Shown: positions 43,971 through 56,094, numbered from the stretch's first letter. The stretch is DNA of 64,000 nt from Silene latifolia (GCF_048544455.1 NC_133538.1:147356922-147420921), one strand, 5' to 3'. Numbers and translations: made by a program. Notes: a model not told the origin generated them from the sequence alone.

Positions 43971-43978
43971 TTTAAATA
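43971..43978 (-). promoter_or_regulatory. Athila-2 LTR TATA-like box
   Basis: TATTTAAA on the minus strand, 71 bp after the last palindrome core of array 5 and so at the same distance as in Athila-1. The same bases are in the other LTR (about 63911-63918). Confidence 0.45.
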
Positions 43979-44049
43979 GAAAAATTACTAAGTCCATAAG
44001 CTAAAAACAAGTTCACGGACTAATTAAAGCCCATAAAAGACAAAACCAC

Positions 44050-44232
44050 TTGATCGAGCAGTCTGAAACAGCTCGATCGAGTACTTCTCCAAGTAATCTA
44101 CTCGATCGAGTAGAATTGTTGCTCGATCGAGTAACCATCAATTCCAGCCTTGTCGATCGAGTAAACAAACTACTCGATCGACCATCCTCAGCCATAGAAA
44201 CCACTCGATCGACCAATAAAGGGCTCGATTGA
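44050..44232 (-). repeat. Palindrome array 5 (Athila-2 3' LTR)
   Basis: Cores or variants start at 44050, 44073, 44102, 44123, 44153, 44174, 44205 and 44225. Read in element direction the spacings are 20, 31, 21, 30, 21, 29, 23, so the last four (30, 21, 29, 23) equal the end of the Athila-1 3' LTR array. Confidence 0.95.
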
Positions 44233-44517
44233 GTATTTCTTCCTTTGAAACAGCTCAAACTCGTAACCGACTGCTTCGTAGACCGTTCCTTCACGCATCC
44301 CAATGCAAGATCTCACTCTGAAAATCCCGTCTCCTCAAAATGCATGCAAAGTAGGACGAAAATGGTACGATTCCACTAATTTCACGTTCATTCCTACAAA
44401 ATGGGTAAGACGAACCAAAGTAGCCAATTCGGGGCAAAATGCAATATAAACAGTATGAAAGTACATAGAAATACGTGCTAAAATAGGCTAAAAAGACTAT
44501 ACAAAATGCACGTATCA

Positions 44518-45527
44518 AATCTCCCCAAACCGAACCTTTACTCGTCCTCGAGTAAACTAAAATGCAACTAATGGAACGGAAATGAAAACTCATAGCTGAC
44601 TTAACTTGTCTACTTGGACCAATTTAATGCAACAAAAATTAACAGTTATAGCTAAGCAGTCAATACGCAAACGAATTATAAGCTGTTCATAAATATAGCT
44701 GACCTATCGACCTTGCAAGACCAACAAAATCGGACTCTTACGTGGTCACTCTTCTCTCATGAAGTAAAGGGTGAATATTATATGTAAAAGAGAGAAAGAG
44801 AAGCAGTCACTCATCTAACTGCGACCTACATAGCATGCATGCAACAAAAATGAAAGACGATTCAAGTACTAATGCACACAATTCAACCAATAATGTCCGT
44901 CACGGCCGAGGGCTTACAAATGATATTGGAATAGTGAGGGTCAGGTGAGAAAAGGTAAAACAAGTTATGGTAATGTGGAGGTAAAAGCGCCAAGCTAGTT
45001 CCTAAACAGGACCATATTAGACCGTCCGAATCTTAACCGACTGAAAAATAAGGTACAAGTGCCCTTCATTCGGCACATAGCTCACTAATCTCATACACAA
45101 TCTCCTCAAAAATATGGAATAAGAACGGAGGAGTTAGACGGTCACAAACTTCTCTTTTTTAATACCGTCTGAATGAATCAATTGATATAAATCAAATATT
45201 TTTCAACTCTTTTTTTTTTCTTTTTCACGTGAATCATACACTCATTTTTCTTTTTTTTTTCTTTTTTTTTCTTTTTCACGTTTTTCCTCTTTTTTTTTTC
45301 AATTCTTTTTTTTTCCTTTCCTCCTTCCTTTATTTACATCAACTCCAATCAAAATGATACGGGCCGAATTGCAGACGGAAAATCATACCACAAAAGACAT
45401 AGTAAACTAGCTTGACTAGGCAGGCTCAGTTTGGGATGTAGCTAATGGGTCAAAAAGGAAAGTTTTGGCTTAAGTGGAGCTAAATGGATGAAAAATATAA
45501 GAAAAGGGGAAAATTTGCAAGCACCTC
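44518..45527 (-). other. Athila-2 3' region with polypurine and A-rich tracts
   Basis: On the minus strand it ends CTCGAGGACGAGTAAAGG ... TTTGGGGAGATT just before the LTR, the same polypurine block as Athila-1. A strongly A-rich tract (T-rich on plus, 45200-45330) sits where Athila-1 has its A/G-rich tract. Further right the text is colinear with 14067-14130 of Athila-1. No gene. Confidence 0.8.
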
Positions 45528-46218
45528 TGTTTTGGTAAAAATTTACCGAGTTATCTATTTAATTGGTGAGTGATAGTGATTGATCTACGGCCAAATAATA
45601 TTGGTTTATAGCTAATTCAAAGAGTGGAGATACGATGAAATAAAGAAGGAAAAGATAAACAAAGGAATGACACAAGAGATTTTTGGTGAGCCGGAAAACC
45701 CAGTGTGGGAACAACCGCGGGGGGAGTCGGAATCCCGCCAATTTATGCACTATAATCGGTGTAAAAACACCCAAGTGAGGAAATACAACTTTTGTGTTGC
45801 TAGATAATTATATTTAATTGTTGGTCAATTCCGTAGAGTATCGTGTTACTTGATGATCTCTCGAATGCCTCTTGCACGTTGCTTTGCCCTTGCTTTTATA
45901 GCTATTGGAGTCAAAACTTAGGGTTTGGAAGTCGTCAACGTCGTGCATTGCGGAATATCGGGTCAATTCTCTACAAAGTAGGAGTTTGTTGGTTGACTGA
46001 GTCTTTTATCCTCTCTTGTGCATGGGCTTCTTTCTTTTGGGCTATATTGTGTTTGTTCCTTATTTAATCCAGCGGTCCTTAGTATGCCACCTCAAAGAAT
46101 CCTTCTCTCCTCCCTTCTATCAATCATCGTGCTACACGTGGCCGCGCTTTTGCCACTTCTTTTTGCTGTTAATATGATGCCATGTCAGGATACTTAAATG
46201 ATATTTTTATCCCTAACA
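45528..46218 (-). repeat. Tat element 3' LTR
   Basis: 691 bp; plus-strand ends TGTTTTGGTAAAAATT and ATCCCTAACA. Differs from the 5' LTR at a modest number of positions plus one cluster near 45930-45955, so older than Copia-2 and Copia-3. Confidence 0.93.
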
Positions 46219-46233
46219 ATTGCCCCCAAATTT
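46219..46233 (-). other. Tat element polypurine tract
   Basis: Minus strand AAATTTGGGGGCAAT directly before the LTR; plus-strand DNA synthesis starts here. Confidence 0.85.
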
Positions 46234-46508
46234 CCGTCTCAAATATTTTTAGGCGGAAATTTCAGTTGCGATGCGGAGAACTGACGAAGCTTTAGCAGTT
46301 ATCTTGGTTTCTACAACTTCTCCTCTTAATAACTCCTCAACCGCCACAATTACTATCCCACTCTCCCACTAACTCTTCCTCTCTCTTTATATTCACTCGG
46401 TATTCCCAAAACTCCCCACTTTCTCACTTCTCCATCACCATCAATCACCTTCATCTCTTCTCTTTAAAAACTCTCTTTCCTTTTGCTGGTTGCTCTTCCA
46501 CAGGTACT

Positions 46509-48770
46509 TTGTCTCCATCTTCGTTTTCTTTTCATTTCTTTGCATATCATGTCACAAAAATCCGTTTCTTCGACCCGGCCTCGGATCCGGTGATGCCGCC
46601 TGACGATTTTCTCTCCGGCGGCGTCCTTTCCGACAAACATTCTTGTGATTCCGATTTTACCTCCGAGGACCTTGATTATATCAAGAAAACCTTTGGTTTC
46701 TCTGATGATGTGGTGTTCCACATTCCGACTCCTGGCCAGAAGGCCGACTCAGTGAGGGAAGGGTGGATTTGTTTGTACGAATACGCCTTTCGCCTGGGTC
46801 TGCGATTTCCTTTCCCTCCTTTGGTTCAAGAGTATCTGAACTTGAATCAGCTGGCTATTTGCCAAGTGGCCCCATACACTTGGCGGACCTTGCTTGCGAT
46901 TGATGCTATGAATAACCGTTTTGGTTATGAGATTGGTCTCTCGGACCTTGCACACTTGTTCTCGGTCAGGTCCCTTGCTCGGGGTCAAGTGACCATTCGG
47001 GTTCGAGACGGGGAAAAGAATTGCATCATCTTCCGTGAAGTTTAGGATGACAAGCAAGTGGTTTTCCCGCTTTATTTTTGTGAAAATTGACACTCTTCCC
47101 GCTCCGATCGACTATATTGTCGATTAACCGGCGATCAAATGACAGTACTTGCATGCCCTTATTCTGTGTATTTTTCTTTGATGCTCATATTTCCTTACTT
47201 GGTTTTTTGTGCAGGTTTGTGCCCCTTGCCTTTGTCTCCTGACAAAACCGCATCTCTTTCCAAGCTGTTCAGTCCACCTCCAGAAAATAGGACCTTTCCT
47301 AATCTGTTTCAGGATTCTGCTGCTGTGGTGAAGAAAACAGCTGCTGAAGAAAAAGACTCAATGTCGACTAGTACGTTGTTCTTCCCCTTTTGACTTGGTT
47401 CTGTTTCCGGATTTTTTATGTATCTGGTTCTGACTTAATTTCTCGCTTTGCTTCCGTGTTCGCAAAATCTAGAATTTCGCTGCAAGATGTTTTGGCTCGT
47501 AGAGAGTGAAAGAGCAAAGTTACGGCTGCCCCCAAGCTCGTTGAGAAAAGGAAGTCTACCCCCGCCCCTAGTTAGGACCTCGTCCCAAGAGGAGGTCGTG
47601 CGCGAACCGGCTAAGGAGCGATCTCCTATTGAAGCCACACCTCTAGCTGTGAGGCCTCCGCTACCTGGTCATGGGTTATCTGCTTCGGAGATGCTCCGGT
47701 TTCAAAGCCGCATTCCTGGTTCTACCCTGCCTATGCCTACGTCCGGTGCGATTCCAACGTCTCGAAATCATCCCCGCTCGAGCCGCTCCCGCTTCCGGGG
47801 CTACTACAGTTCTAGATCCGCCCCCGCTTCGGGGCTACTTACGGTTCCAAACCGCTCCGGGGTTATTGTTTTTACACTTCCAGACAATTTTGGTAAGGCT
47901 AAGTCTACGAGTAGCTTGGACTTAATGAGCCAGATGCTTCTTCCAGCTCCTAGGTCTGCGCTGGATAGCAATCCTTTGCCTGACTTGGTGGATCGTGCTA
48001 CTGAGCATTCCTTTGAGGTAAATGATCATTGGCCGCTGCTATATATACTTCTTTTTTTTTTTGACGCTTGGTTCTGGTCCACCAGTCCTTTCAGATGGCC
48101 CTGTATCTGCGGGAGAAGGTGCCTCTCCTGGTTGCAGAAAATGCGAAACTCCGGAAGCTGGCGAAAGAAGCCAATGAGGATAGGTTGAAGACTCAGGCTG
48201 ATCTAAACAAGTCCCAGGATTTGCTGTTGGAGGAGGCCACTCGAGCGGAGTTTGCACAGTCTTTCTCTTCGAGGGGCGGATTTTCGTGCCGAGAAGAAAG
48301 TTCCGTCTTTGAGAAGAAAGTCGCCGATCTTTGAGAAGGAGGCGGCTGATGCTAGAGAGAAGGCTGCTGATGCTGAAAGGCGTGCTTCAGACGCTGAGAG
48401 GCGTATCTCAGAGGTGGAGAAACGTGCTTCTGATGCAGAGGCTCGTGCTGCCCAGATTCAGGAGGAGAAGGTTTCTGATGTGCAGGAGTTGAAAAGGACT
48501 CTAGTGGATGCTCTGTCCTATCTTTGCTCGGGAAACGAAGATCACCGTATAAAGACGTTCGGAAGGGGGAGCACTCTACCGGGATTTAGGAGTCGAAGAG
48601 GGGAGGCTTGTCGCTACTTTTAGGATGGTCCGAACGGATATACTTGGCCGGCTTGGTGGAGCACGGCACTTTCTCGCCGATGATCCAGTCCGAGGAAGAG
48701 GTGAATTCTCCTGCTCCTGATGCTCAGGCAGCTACTTCTGAAGCTGTAGAGCATATTGACGTAGATTAGC
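46509..48770 (+). pseudogene. Tat antisense ORF: gypsy-type domain plus coiled coil, decayed
   Basis: Plus strand, opposite to the element's own genes. First block 46509-47045: 178 codons with the putative gypsy-type transposon domain (IPTPGQKADSVREGWICLYEYAFRLGLRFPFPPLVQEYL..., about residues 70-150; Transposase_28-like). It continues in a shifted frame to about 47145. Possible introns follow (acceptors near 47214 and 47471). A middle Ser/Pro-rich part (47472-48010) has stops. The last block (48068-48620) is a coiled coil with repeated ADAERRASDAERR heptads. An antisense ORF at this place is known in Tat elements; its role is unknown. Confidence 0.65.
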
Positions 48771-48779
48771 TTTTTCCTG

Positions 48780-49348
48780 CATCTGAAAGACTTTTGCTAT
48801 ATTTAGTTAGTTTCTGGCCCTACGGGGCATAACATCTTTATTTTGAACAGTTGATGTACTTTGGTCTGGCTCTGGTGCCAGGCGTACCTTGCTTTTGCAA
48901 CTTAAGTATTTTCCAATGGTTATCTCTTTGTGTCGTACCGTTTCTGGTGCTTTGATTTGTGCATGCACGTCGTTTGTTTGGCCATCATCGTTAGATTCTT
49001 TGGCTAAGGGGTCTAGTATGCCCACTCATCCAGAGGAGCCAGGCTTGCGTGGGTGCTAATGCATCGCGGGAGGCTGGTTGTCCCGGTTGTACGTGCTTAG
49101 CCACGGACACACACCCTTCGTAATGAATACACAGCTCTCGCGCATTAGTTTGCATTTTATTTACTTGGCTTATTTGAAAAAATTTAAATTATTCAAGGTG
49201 GTTTTACAACTTAAAACTTGTTAGAATTAAAATACGAGCAAGGCTATTAGAACTTAAATGTTGAATTCGAAATAACGTTTTAGATTTAAAACATTCGTAA
49301 TCGGGAGATATTCGGACCTTTAAAAATATTTAGGAATAGAAAAATATT
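48780..49348 (-). other. Tat element spacer between antisense ORF and pol
   Basis: No domain on either strand. The strongly AT-rich part 49150-49400 may hold convergent 3' ends. Confidence 0.4.
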
Positions 49349-50720
49349 TTAGAAGCAGGAAAATATCTTATGGCGGAAAAATATTGAGCGTAAAATATGT
49401 AAGGCAATATCTAGAACCCGTCGAATCAGATCCGTAGACTCGAGTACCAGTTGTTGACCATGCCGGTGACTTAAGTAAAATATTTTTTCAAGTGAGTGAT
49501 ATTCCAGGATCTGGGAACCATTTGCCCCTCCATAGTCATGAGTCGGTAGGCTCCGTTTCCGACTGTGCTTTCTACTTGGTATGACCCTCCCGATTGTAGG
49601 CAAATTTCCCGCTTGCTGGTTCTTGGTATTCGAAAGACTTTCCTCGGACCGATCTCCTACCCGCAGAGTTCTTACTTTTACGTTCTTGTTGTAGCTTTTA
49701 GCCACATCAGCCGGTAGGAAGCCATCCCGATCCGGGCGCCGGTTCCGAGTTCATCTATCGTGTCCAGGCTGCTTGCCATTTCCACCTGGTTCCGATCTTA
49801 TGTGATGCATCCATATCTGTGGGTCGGGACCCTGACTTCAGATGGGATGACTGCTTCTGCTCCGAACACCAGGCTAAAGGGGGTTTGCCCCGTTGCAACC
49901 TTTGGTGTGGTTTCACCCCGAAGAACCGTGAGGTAGCTCTTCCGCCCATTTGCCCCCAATATCCTCTAGTTTCTTTTTCAAGTTTTCGATGATAATCTTA
50001 TTCCGGATTGACTTGTCCGTTGGATTGGGGGTTCCGGGAGTAGATTTTCGCAACGAGATATTCCACCTAGCACAAAAAGCTTCCGTCTTATTTCCAATGA
50101 ATTGGGACCCATTATCACATATAATTTCAGATGGAATGCCAAACCCGCATATGATATGCGTTTAATGAAAGATATCACCGGCTTTTCGTAACCCGGGAGA
50201 ATGATTCGCTTCTATCCATTTGGAAAAGTAATCCGTCATGGCGAGCATGTAGACTTTGTTTCTCGGTGCTCGGGTAATGGTCCCACGATATCCATCCCCC
50301 ACTTCATGAAAGGCCATGGTGAGATAACCCGTGTGCAGGCTCGCCGGGCTGGTGGCTAACATGGGCGTGCCTCTGGCAAGCGTCGCATCTTTTTGCGAAT
50401 TCCATGGCATCTTTGCGCATTGTGGGCCAGAAGTATCCCTGCCTCAGTACCTTATTGGACAGGCTCCTGCCCCCTGCATGGTTTCCGCATTCTCCACTGT
50501 GGATATCATGCAAAACAGCCTGAGACTCTTCTCGATCCAGGCACCTGAGGTTGGGTCCAGCGTGGGATTTCCTGAAAAGAACATTGTCGATTAATAGGAA
50601 TCTGGATGCTTTCATTTTAAAGCCCCTCACCTCCTTTTTATCTGCTGGTAGGACGTCATTCTGCAACCAGTCTAGGTAGGGCTTCCTCCAGTCTGGGGTA
50701 CTTTCTTCACTGCTGGTGCT
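49349..50720 (-). pseudogene. Tat integrase, frameshifted
   Basis: Minus strand. Zinc region HDIHSGECGNHAGG ... RCDACQRHA (about 50540-50370), first catalytic Asp in MLAMTDYFSKW (about 50240), second in a CDNGSQF-like run reached only by changing frame (about 50105-50120). The expected catalytic Glu after NGQ (about 50015) cannot be read. The C-terminal part VKVRTLRVGDRSEES and GKxxxNW-like text is at 49700-49550. Integrase inactive. Confidence 0.8.
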
Positions 50721-51793
50721 GCACACTTTTTCTGCTTCCTGCTGAGATTTTAGAGTTGCTGGCTCCAACACGTGGACAATTGGTATCGTGGAAATATTTC
50801 CTGTCTTGAAGGTTGCCCCCAGGGTGGCTAGTGCGTCTGCTTCTACATTCTGCTCCCTGGGGATTTGCTTGATGTTGAATGTGACAAATTTGACTTTCAA
50901 CTCTTTTGCTACATCTAAATATGCCATCATCCTGGGGTCCCTGGCTTCATAGCAGTCATTTACATGGTTAACTATAAGCTTAGAATCACCGCAAACCCGA
51001 AGGTGTCTCGATTTTCGATCCGAGCCAGCCGGACCAGGATTAGTTCCTCATATTCTGCTTCGTTGTTTGTGGCTTTGAATTCACATCGTATGGCCTGGAC
51101 TATGAGGTCTCCCTGGGGTGATTTGAGGACCAGCCCTACTCCTGCTCCTTTGGCGTTTGAGGCTCCGTCCACATGTAACTCCCACACTTGTTCTCCTTTG
51201 TCTTCTTCCAGATTCAGGATGTCCTGTTCGGCCTGGGTCTGGAGTGCTGGACAGAAGTCAGACACAAAGTCTGCCAGAGCCTGAGACTTTATGGCCGTAC
51301 GGGGCTCAAACTTCAAATCGTACCCGCTCAAGTGCACGGACCATTTAGCCATTCGTCCTGACAATTCTGGTTTTCCCATGATAGTTTTAAGAGGATAATT
51401 AGTTATCACAGAAATTGTATGAGATTCAAAGTAGGGACGCAATTTATAGGATGCACGAGAACAAGTGCAAGGACAAGTTTTTCTAGCGATGTGTACTGGT
51501 CTCCGCCGGAAAGAGAGACTTATCGATGTAGTATACCTGGATGTGATCCTTCCCGCTCTCGCACTAGTACGGCACTGATCGCCGCTTCGTGGATCGAGAT
51601 ACAGAAAAGTGGTTCTCCGGCTCTGGTTTTGATGGGGAGAGGTGGGGTGCCGAGATAACGCTTCGCCTCGAAATGCTTTCTCGTGGTCGTCCGTCCACTC
51701 AAATCTTTGGTTTTTTCTGAGTATATCATAGAATAGCCTCGCATCCGTCCGAGGATCCGGATATGAATCATTTAAGGTCGCCACTCTTCCCAA
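50721..51793 (-). pseudogene. Tat RNase H region
   Basis: Minus strand, 51793-50972 then 50930-50720. RT thumb/connection text (NQRFEWTDDHEKAF, then ITNYPLKTIMGKPELSGRMAKW), then RNase H: ELHVDGASNAKGAGVG, EAEYEELI and IPREQNVEADALATLGA. The break at about 50950-50972 and scrambled text at 51440-51640 show frame damage. Confidence 0.82.
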
Positions 51794-52701
51794 ATGCGCC
51801 GGACGTCTTTTTGGTTTTTCGCGGTGATTCCAGTGCAGAATTGCTCTTATTTGCTCTGTCCGCCTCTATTCCCCTCGGGTCACCATGTACCCTAGGAACT
51901 TTCCACCTGGATACTCCGAAGGTGCATTTCGTAGGATTCAGCTTCATTTGGTATTTCCGAGGGTATTGAAAGTTTCTGCCAGATGCTGGTGGTGCCGCGA
52001 AGCCTGCTTCGATTTGACGACCATATCGTCTATATATACTTCCATAGTTTGGCCTATTTGTTCTTTAAACATCATGTTCACCAGCCTCTGATAGGTAGAT
52101 CCGCATTTTTCACCAAAAAGCATGACGTTATAACAATAGATACCTCTCTCTGACCGAACGCATTTTGTCTTTTCCCGGTCACCGGGTGCATCTTTATCCG
52201 GTTATATCCGCTCCATGCATCCAGGAATGTCGCATCTCGTGGCCCGCAGAGCATCCACCATGGCGTCTATGTGTGGTAGAGGGAATGGATCCTTTGGGCA
52301 AGCTTTGTTTAAATCCGTGAAATCGACGCAGACCCTCCACTTGCCATTCTTCTTTGGGACCACTACCACATTAGACAACCACTCAGGGTATTTTACTTCA
52401 CGAATCTTTCCGCAGCAAAGGTGTTATCTACTTCTTGATTTATGACCTGGTTTCTTTGAAGCAAACTTTCTTTTTTCTCGCACAGGTTTATAGCTTGATC
52501 CACACTTAGCTTGTGAGTTATCACACTTGGGTCTATCCCTATCATATCATCATGCGACCAAGCAAAGCAATCTATGTTAGTTCTCAACAATCGAACGAGT
52601 TCTTCACGAATCTTACCTCTACACTCAGATCCAATGAGAACAGTTCGTTCTGGATGCAGCGAGTCCAGGATTACTTCGTCTAGTTCACTCGCGAGGCTCA
52701 A
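51794..52701 (-). pseudogene. Tat reverse transcriptase
   Basis: Minus strand. The start (CRGKIREELVRLLRTNIDCFAWSHDDM, 52640-52540) is open; the core is split: WLSNVVVVPKKNGKWRVCVDF (about 52385-52325), YNVMLFGEKCGSTYQRLVNMMF (about 52130-52070) and the catalytic YIDDM (about 52040-52025). Stops and frame changes interrupt the fingers and palm. Confidence 0.82.
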
Positions 52702-53519
52702 TGTACTCGTCCCGGATGCGCCGGCTCAGAATTGCTATGCGGGCGAACCCGTTGTTGATTTCGAGCCACCTTGTAACAATCCTTAGCTTCTTCCTGATCC
52801 CCACGTATTTCTTGCACCCCCCAAGGTGTTGGAAACTTTAGGCATTGGTGGTACGTTGAGGGAATTGCTTTCATCTCGTGGATCCAGGGCCTGCCAAGGA
52901 TTACATTGTAAGTAGAGGGCCCATCAATAACCAAATACCTTACCTGTCTGTTTACACCTCCGGCGTAGGTCGGGATGATGATTTCTCCTAGGGAGTGCTT
53001 TGTTTCGCCGCTGAAACCAACTAAGGGAATTGCCTTCTTTGCTAGATCTTTCTCGGTGAATCCCATTCCTTTGAGTGTTTCCATCATGATCAAGTTGACG
53101 GAGCTTCCGGTATCCACCAGGATCTTTTTCACCTTGCAATTTCCTATGGGAAGCGTGATGATTAGAGCGTCGTGGTGCTGTTCTGGGGTAGATCCTGCGT
53201 CTGTTTCGTCGAAGGTGACTGACGGCAGATTCTGGTGGTTAACCCTGCAGGAGTTCTCTGGTCTGTCTCCCTTAGCCCTGGTTGCGTGCCTCTTAGCTGC
53301 TGAGTAGGTCAGCCCACACAGCTCCGATCCACCTGTAATGACATTCACAGTTCTAGAGCAATGAGGAGGAGGGGAGGGCAGAACCTGATCCGCTGAATTT
53401 ACTCTGGTTGTGTTTCTGGGTAGGAGATGATCCAGGTTTCCTTGGTCATAGTGAAATTTGACTTCCTTTCTGAGGGAGTGGCATTCATCGGTGTTGTGAG
53501 TGTTCGCCGTGGAACTCAT
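52698..53519 (-). pseudogene. Tat protease
   Basis: Minus strand, 273 open codons. Retropepsin with active site LVDTGSSVNLI (about 53120-53090) and flap/C-terminal ILGRPWIHEM (about 52900-52870). Upstream is the gag-protease link with HNTDECHSLRKEV. The domain itself looks complete; the frame is broken at both ends. Confidence 0.85.
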
Positions 53520-54475
53520 ACTTTTGCCCGTGTCTCTCGCTCGGGGTTTCCTTCGGAAGTTTTGGCCATCTCGACTCGCATCCCAGCTTCTTCAAGGCTT
53601 TGAATAATCCCGCAAGATTGGTAGTGAAACCATACTCACTTACTCTGGAGGCGAGATCCGCTTCGGATTTTCCTTCGCATTTTAAACTTTATTCACGCTC
53701 CGCTTTGTAGGGTTTGGATCTTTCACTCTTCTTCTCTACCGGAGCCTTTCGATACTGGTCCGAATCATAAGTGCCTCTTGGGTGCAGAGTCTTCTTCCAG
53801 CCTCATGACAGCAATCGCCTTCGATTGCACCTCCTTAAAGGTAGTGCATGGATGCATGGTTAGTTCCTTGTATAGCTGTGAATCCTGGTGCAGCCCTCGG
53901 CGGAAGGCTTGTATAGCTGTTGCTATATCACACCTCGGGATTGACACCTTCTCTTTGTTGAACCGGTTCAAGTAATCACGGGTAGATTCCTCAAACCCTT
54001 GCACTAGTCTGTAGAGGTCGCTGGTCTGCTTCTCTGGCTTTCTGCTGCTGGCGAACTGCTGGTTGAAGGCGTTGACTAAGTCGGCGAAGCTGGATATGCT
54101 CTTGTTTGGTAAGCCGACGAACCACTGCAGAGCTGCTCCTGACAGTGTTGATCCGAAACCTTTGCACATACAAGCTTCCTTTAGAGATCCAGTTGCGGTT
54201 ATCACCATCATTTTCTGCTTGTAGTGGTTGATATGGTCAAGTGGATCTGTGGTTCCGTCGTAGAGTGTCATAGCTGGCGGCACACATCCTTTAGGAACAC
54301 CGATTAGAGCTATATCATCCACGAAAGGTGAATCTGCGTAGCTATCTTTGGCTGTTTTCTCCAGCGGACGGGCTATGCCTGGTATCCTATACATTAGCTC
54401 CCTCGCTCCTCGATATTCTTTGCTCCAACGAGTTACCCGCTCCCGCAAGAGGGTTAGAAACAGGAAAGGGGGCAC
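53520..54475 (-). pseudogene. Tat gag
   Basis: Minus strand, 236 open codons (54475-53765) of retrotransposon gag: MTLYDGTTDPLDHINHYKQKM, CKGFGSTLSGAALQWFVGLPNKSI, FASSRKPEKQTSDLYRLVQG and TRDYLNRFNKEKV. It continues in broken frames to about 53520 (ALKKLGCESRWPKLP). Structural capsid protein. Confidence 0.87.
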
Positions 54476-54479
54476 AGTG

Positions 54480-55379
54480 TACCTCCTAACCAGGGTGCTC
54501 CGAAAGTTGGCCTGGTGCTTTGAGGATCAAGTTACCGGTGTTGATCGATTATATATCCAGCCGCCATCCCGGTGTCTCGCTTCAGTAACCCTCCGATCCA
54601 GGCTCCACTGGTGAACTGGCTGCAGGATGAAATTGCTGCGTTGGGGACAGGTCGAGATTGCCATCCTGGTGTCTGGTGTGCGGGAGTACCTGAAAAGGGT
54701 GGAAGGTCAGATCCAGAAGGGGTGCTAAACAAAGCGTTACTCGTTGTCCGCCGCAGACCGGGTGGATTATCGAATGACGAGACATCCCAATCCTCTTGGC
54801 TCGATTGGTTCGGGCGGGTGCTACCCCGCAAGATCCAGCCTGGTAACTAGTTCTGACGGGATTGGTCGACCCGATCCTCCACTGCTGGTTCTGGCTGGAG
54901 CCTCTGGTGCCGATCTTTGGTTTGACCGGATCGCCGTCACGATTTGAGCCATCATGTTCGGTTGTCTTTCCTCGATCCTCAACGGCCCGACAGAATGTCC
55001 ATCCCCGAATCATCACCCGATCGGATCGAGTCGCCGGGGACCCTCCGCCGGAGAACTTCGCGCCCGAGCTTTCCGGTCGGGCCGGATACCGCTCTCCTCC
55101 TCTCGAGGCCGCTTTCCCGCTGGATTTGGATCGATCGGATGCACCGCGCCTTTGGAATCTGCGGTGGTTTCGAGGCCGGGCATGGCTCGGGTCGACATCT
55201 GGTAGGGATCGTTTGGTGGATCTGGGGATGCATCGACCGGTCCTGCAGATGCGTAAGTAACTCCGCCGCGGAAGATAGGGCCGACATACTCCGCATTCGG
55301 AAGGATTCTCGGGCGGTTCCGGCACATTGCGATGGCTGGTTCAATTTTGCGAGGCTCGGCTATAGAAAATGATCACTAT
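54480..55379 (-). pseudogene. Tat leader and gag N-terminal region
   Basis: Minus strand, GC-rich. Two overlapping frames are open (55325-54582, 247 codons; 55327-55013, 104 codons). The shorter one (MCRNRPRILPNAEYVGP ..., RPREEESGIRPDRK) starts near the expected gag start and looks the more natural N-terminus. The true frame downstream cannot be fixed because of frame changes. Confidence 0.5.
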
Positions 55380-55397
55380 GCCCCATGGTGGGCGCCA
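55380..55397 (-). other. Tat element primer binding site (tRNA-Lys)
   Basis: Minus strand TGGCGCCCACCATGGGGC, three bases from the LTR. It is complementary to the 3' end of plant tRNA-Lys(CUU) with one mismatch. Confidence 0.8.
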
Positions 55398-55400
55398 AAT

Positions 55401-56089
55401 TGTTTAGGTAAAAATTTACCGAGTTATCTATTTAATTGGTGAGTGATAGTGATTGATCTACGGCCAAATAATATTGGTTTATAGCTAATTCAAAGAGTGG
55501 AGATACGATGAAATAAAGAAGGAAAAGATAAACAAAGGAATGACACAAGAGATTTTTGGTGACGCGGAAAACCCAGTGTGGGAACAACCGCGGGGGGAGT
55601 CGGAATCCCGCCAATTTATGCACTATAATCGGTGTAAAAACACCCAAGTAAGGAAATACAAATTTTGTGTTGCTAGATAATTATATTTAATTGTTGGTCA
55701 ATTCCGTAGAGTATCGTGTTACTTGATGATCTCTCGAATGCCTCTTGCACGTTGCTTTGCCCTTGCTTTTATAGCTGTTGGAGTCAAAACTTAGGGTTTG
55801 GAAGCTGCTTCTGCGTCTGTTGCGGAATATCGGGTCAATTCTCTACAAAGTAGGAGTTTGTTGGTTGACTGAGTCTTTTATCCTCTCTTGTGCGTGGGCT
55901 TCTTTCTTTTGGGCTATATTGTGTTTGTTCCTTATTTAATCCAGCGGTCCTTAGTATGCCACCTCAGCAATCCTTCTCTCCTCCCTTCTATCAATCACTG
56001 TGCTACACGTGGCCGCGCTTTTGCCACTTCTTTTTGCTGTTAATATGATGCCATGTCAGGATACTTAAATGATATTTTTATCCCTAACA
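55401..56089 (-). repeat. Tat element 5' LTR
   Basis: 689 bp, partner of 45528-46218. Confidence 0.93.
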
Positions 56090-56094
56090 ACCTC

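Larger units (their letters stand above)
42861..44517 (-). repeat. Athila-2 3' LTR
   Basis: 1657 bp including a SINE. Minus-strand ends TGATACGTGC and CCCTGTCA. TATA-like TATTTAAA (minus) at 43971-43978 lies 71 bp after the end of the palindrome array. It matches 62990-64000 closely except near the SINE, where about 35 bp of the other LTR is also replaced. Confidence 0.92.
45528..56089 (-). mobile_element. Tat-lineage Ty3/gypsy element with antisense ORF
   Basis: 10.56 kb, LTRs of 691 and 689 bp, perfect target duplication ACCTC (45523-45527, 56090-56094). Minus-strand order: 5' LTR (55401-56089), tRNA-Lys primer site, leader and gag, protease, RT, RNase H, integrase, then a plus-strand gene-like region, polypurine tract and 3' LTR (45528-46218). 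RT before integrase makes it Ty3/gypsy. The primer, the gag-PR text and an antisense ORF between pol and 3' LTR point to the Tat lineage. Many frameshifts; not active. Confidence 0.92.

Noticed and set aside
54582-55325. 247-codon frame as a complete separate gene in the Tat leader
   Set aside because: Three overlapping long frames in a GC-rich segment; composition is Arg/Ser-rich and not protein-like throughout. Kept only as part of a leader/gag N-terminus call.
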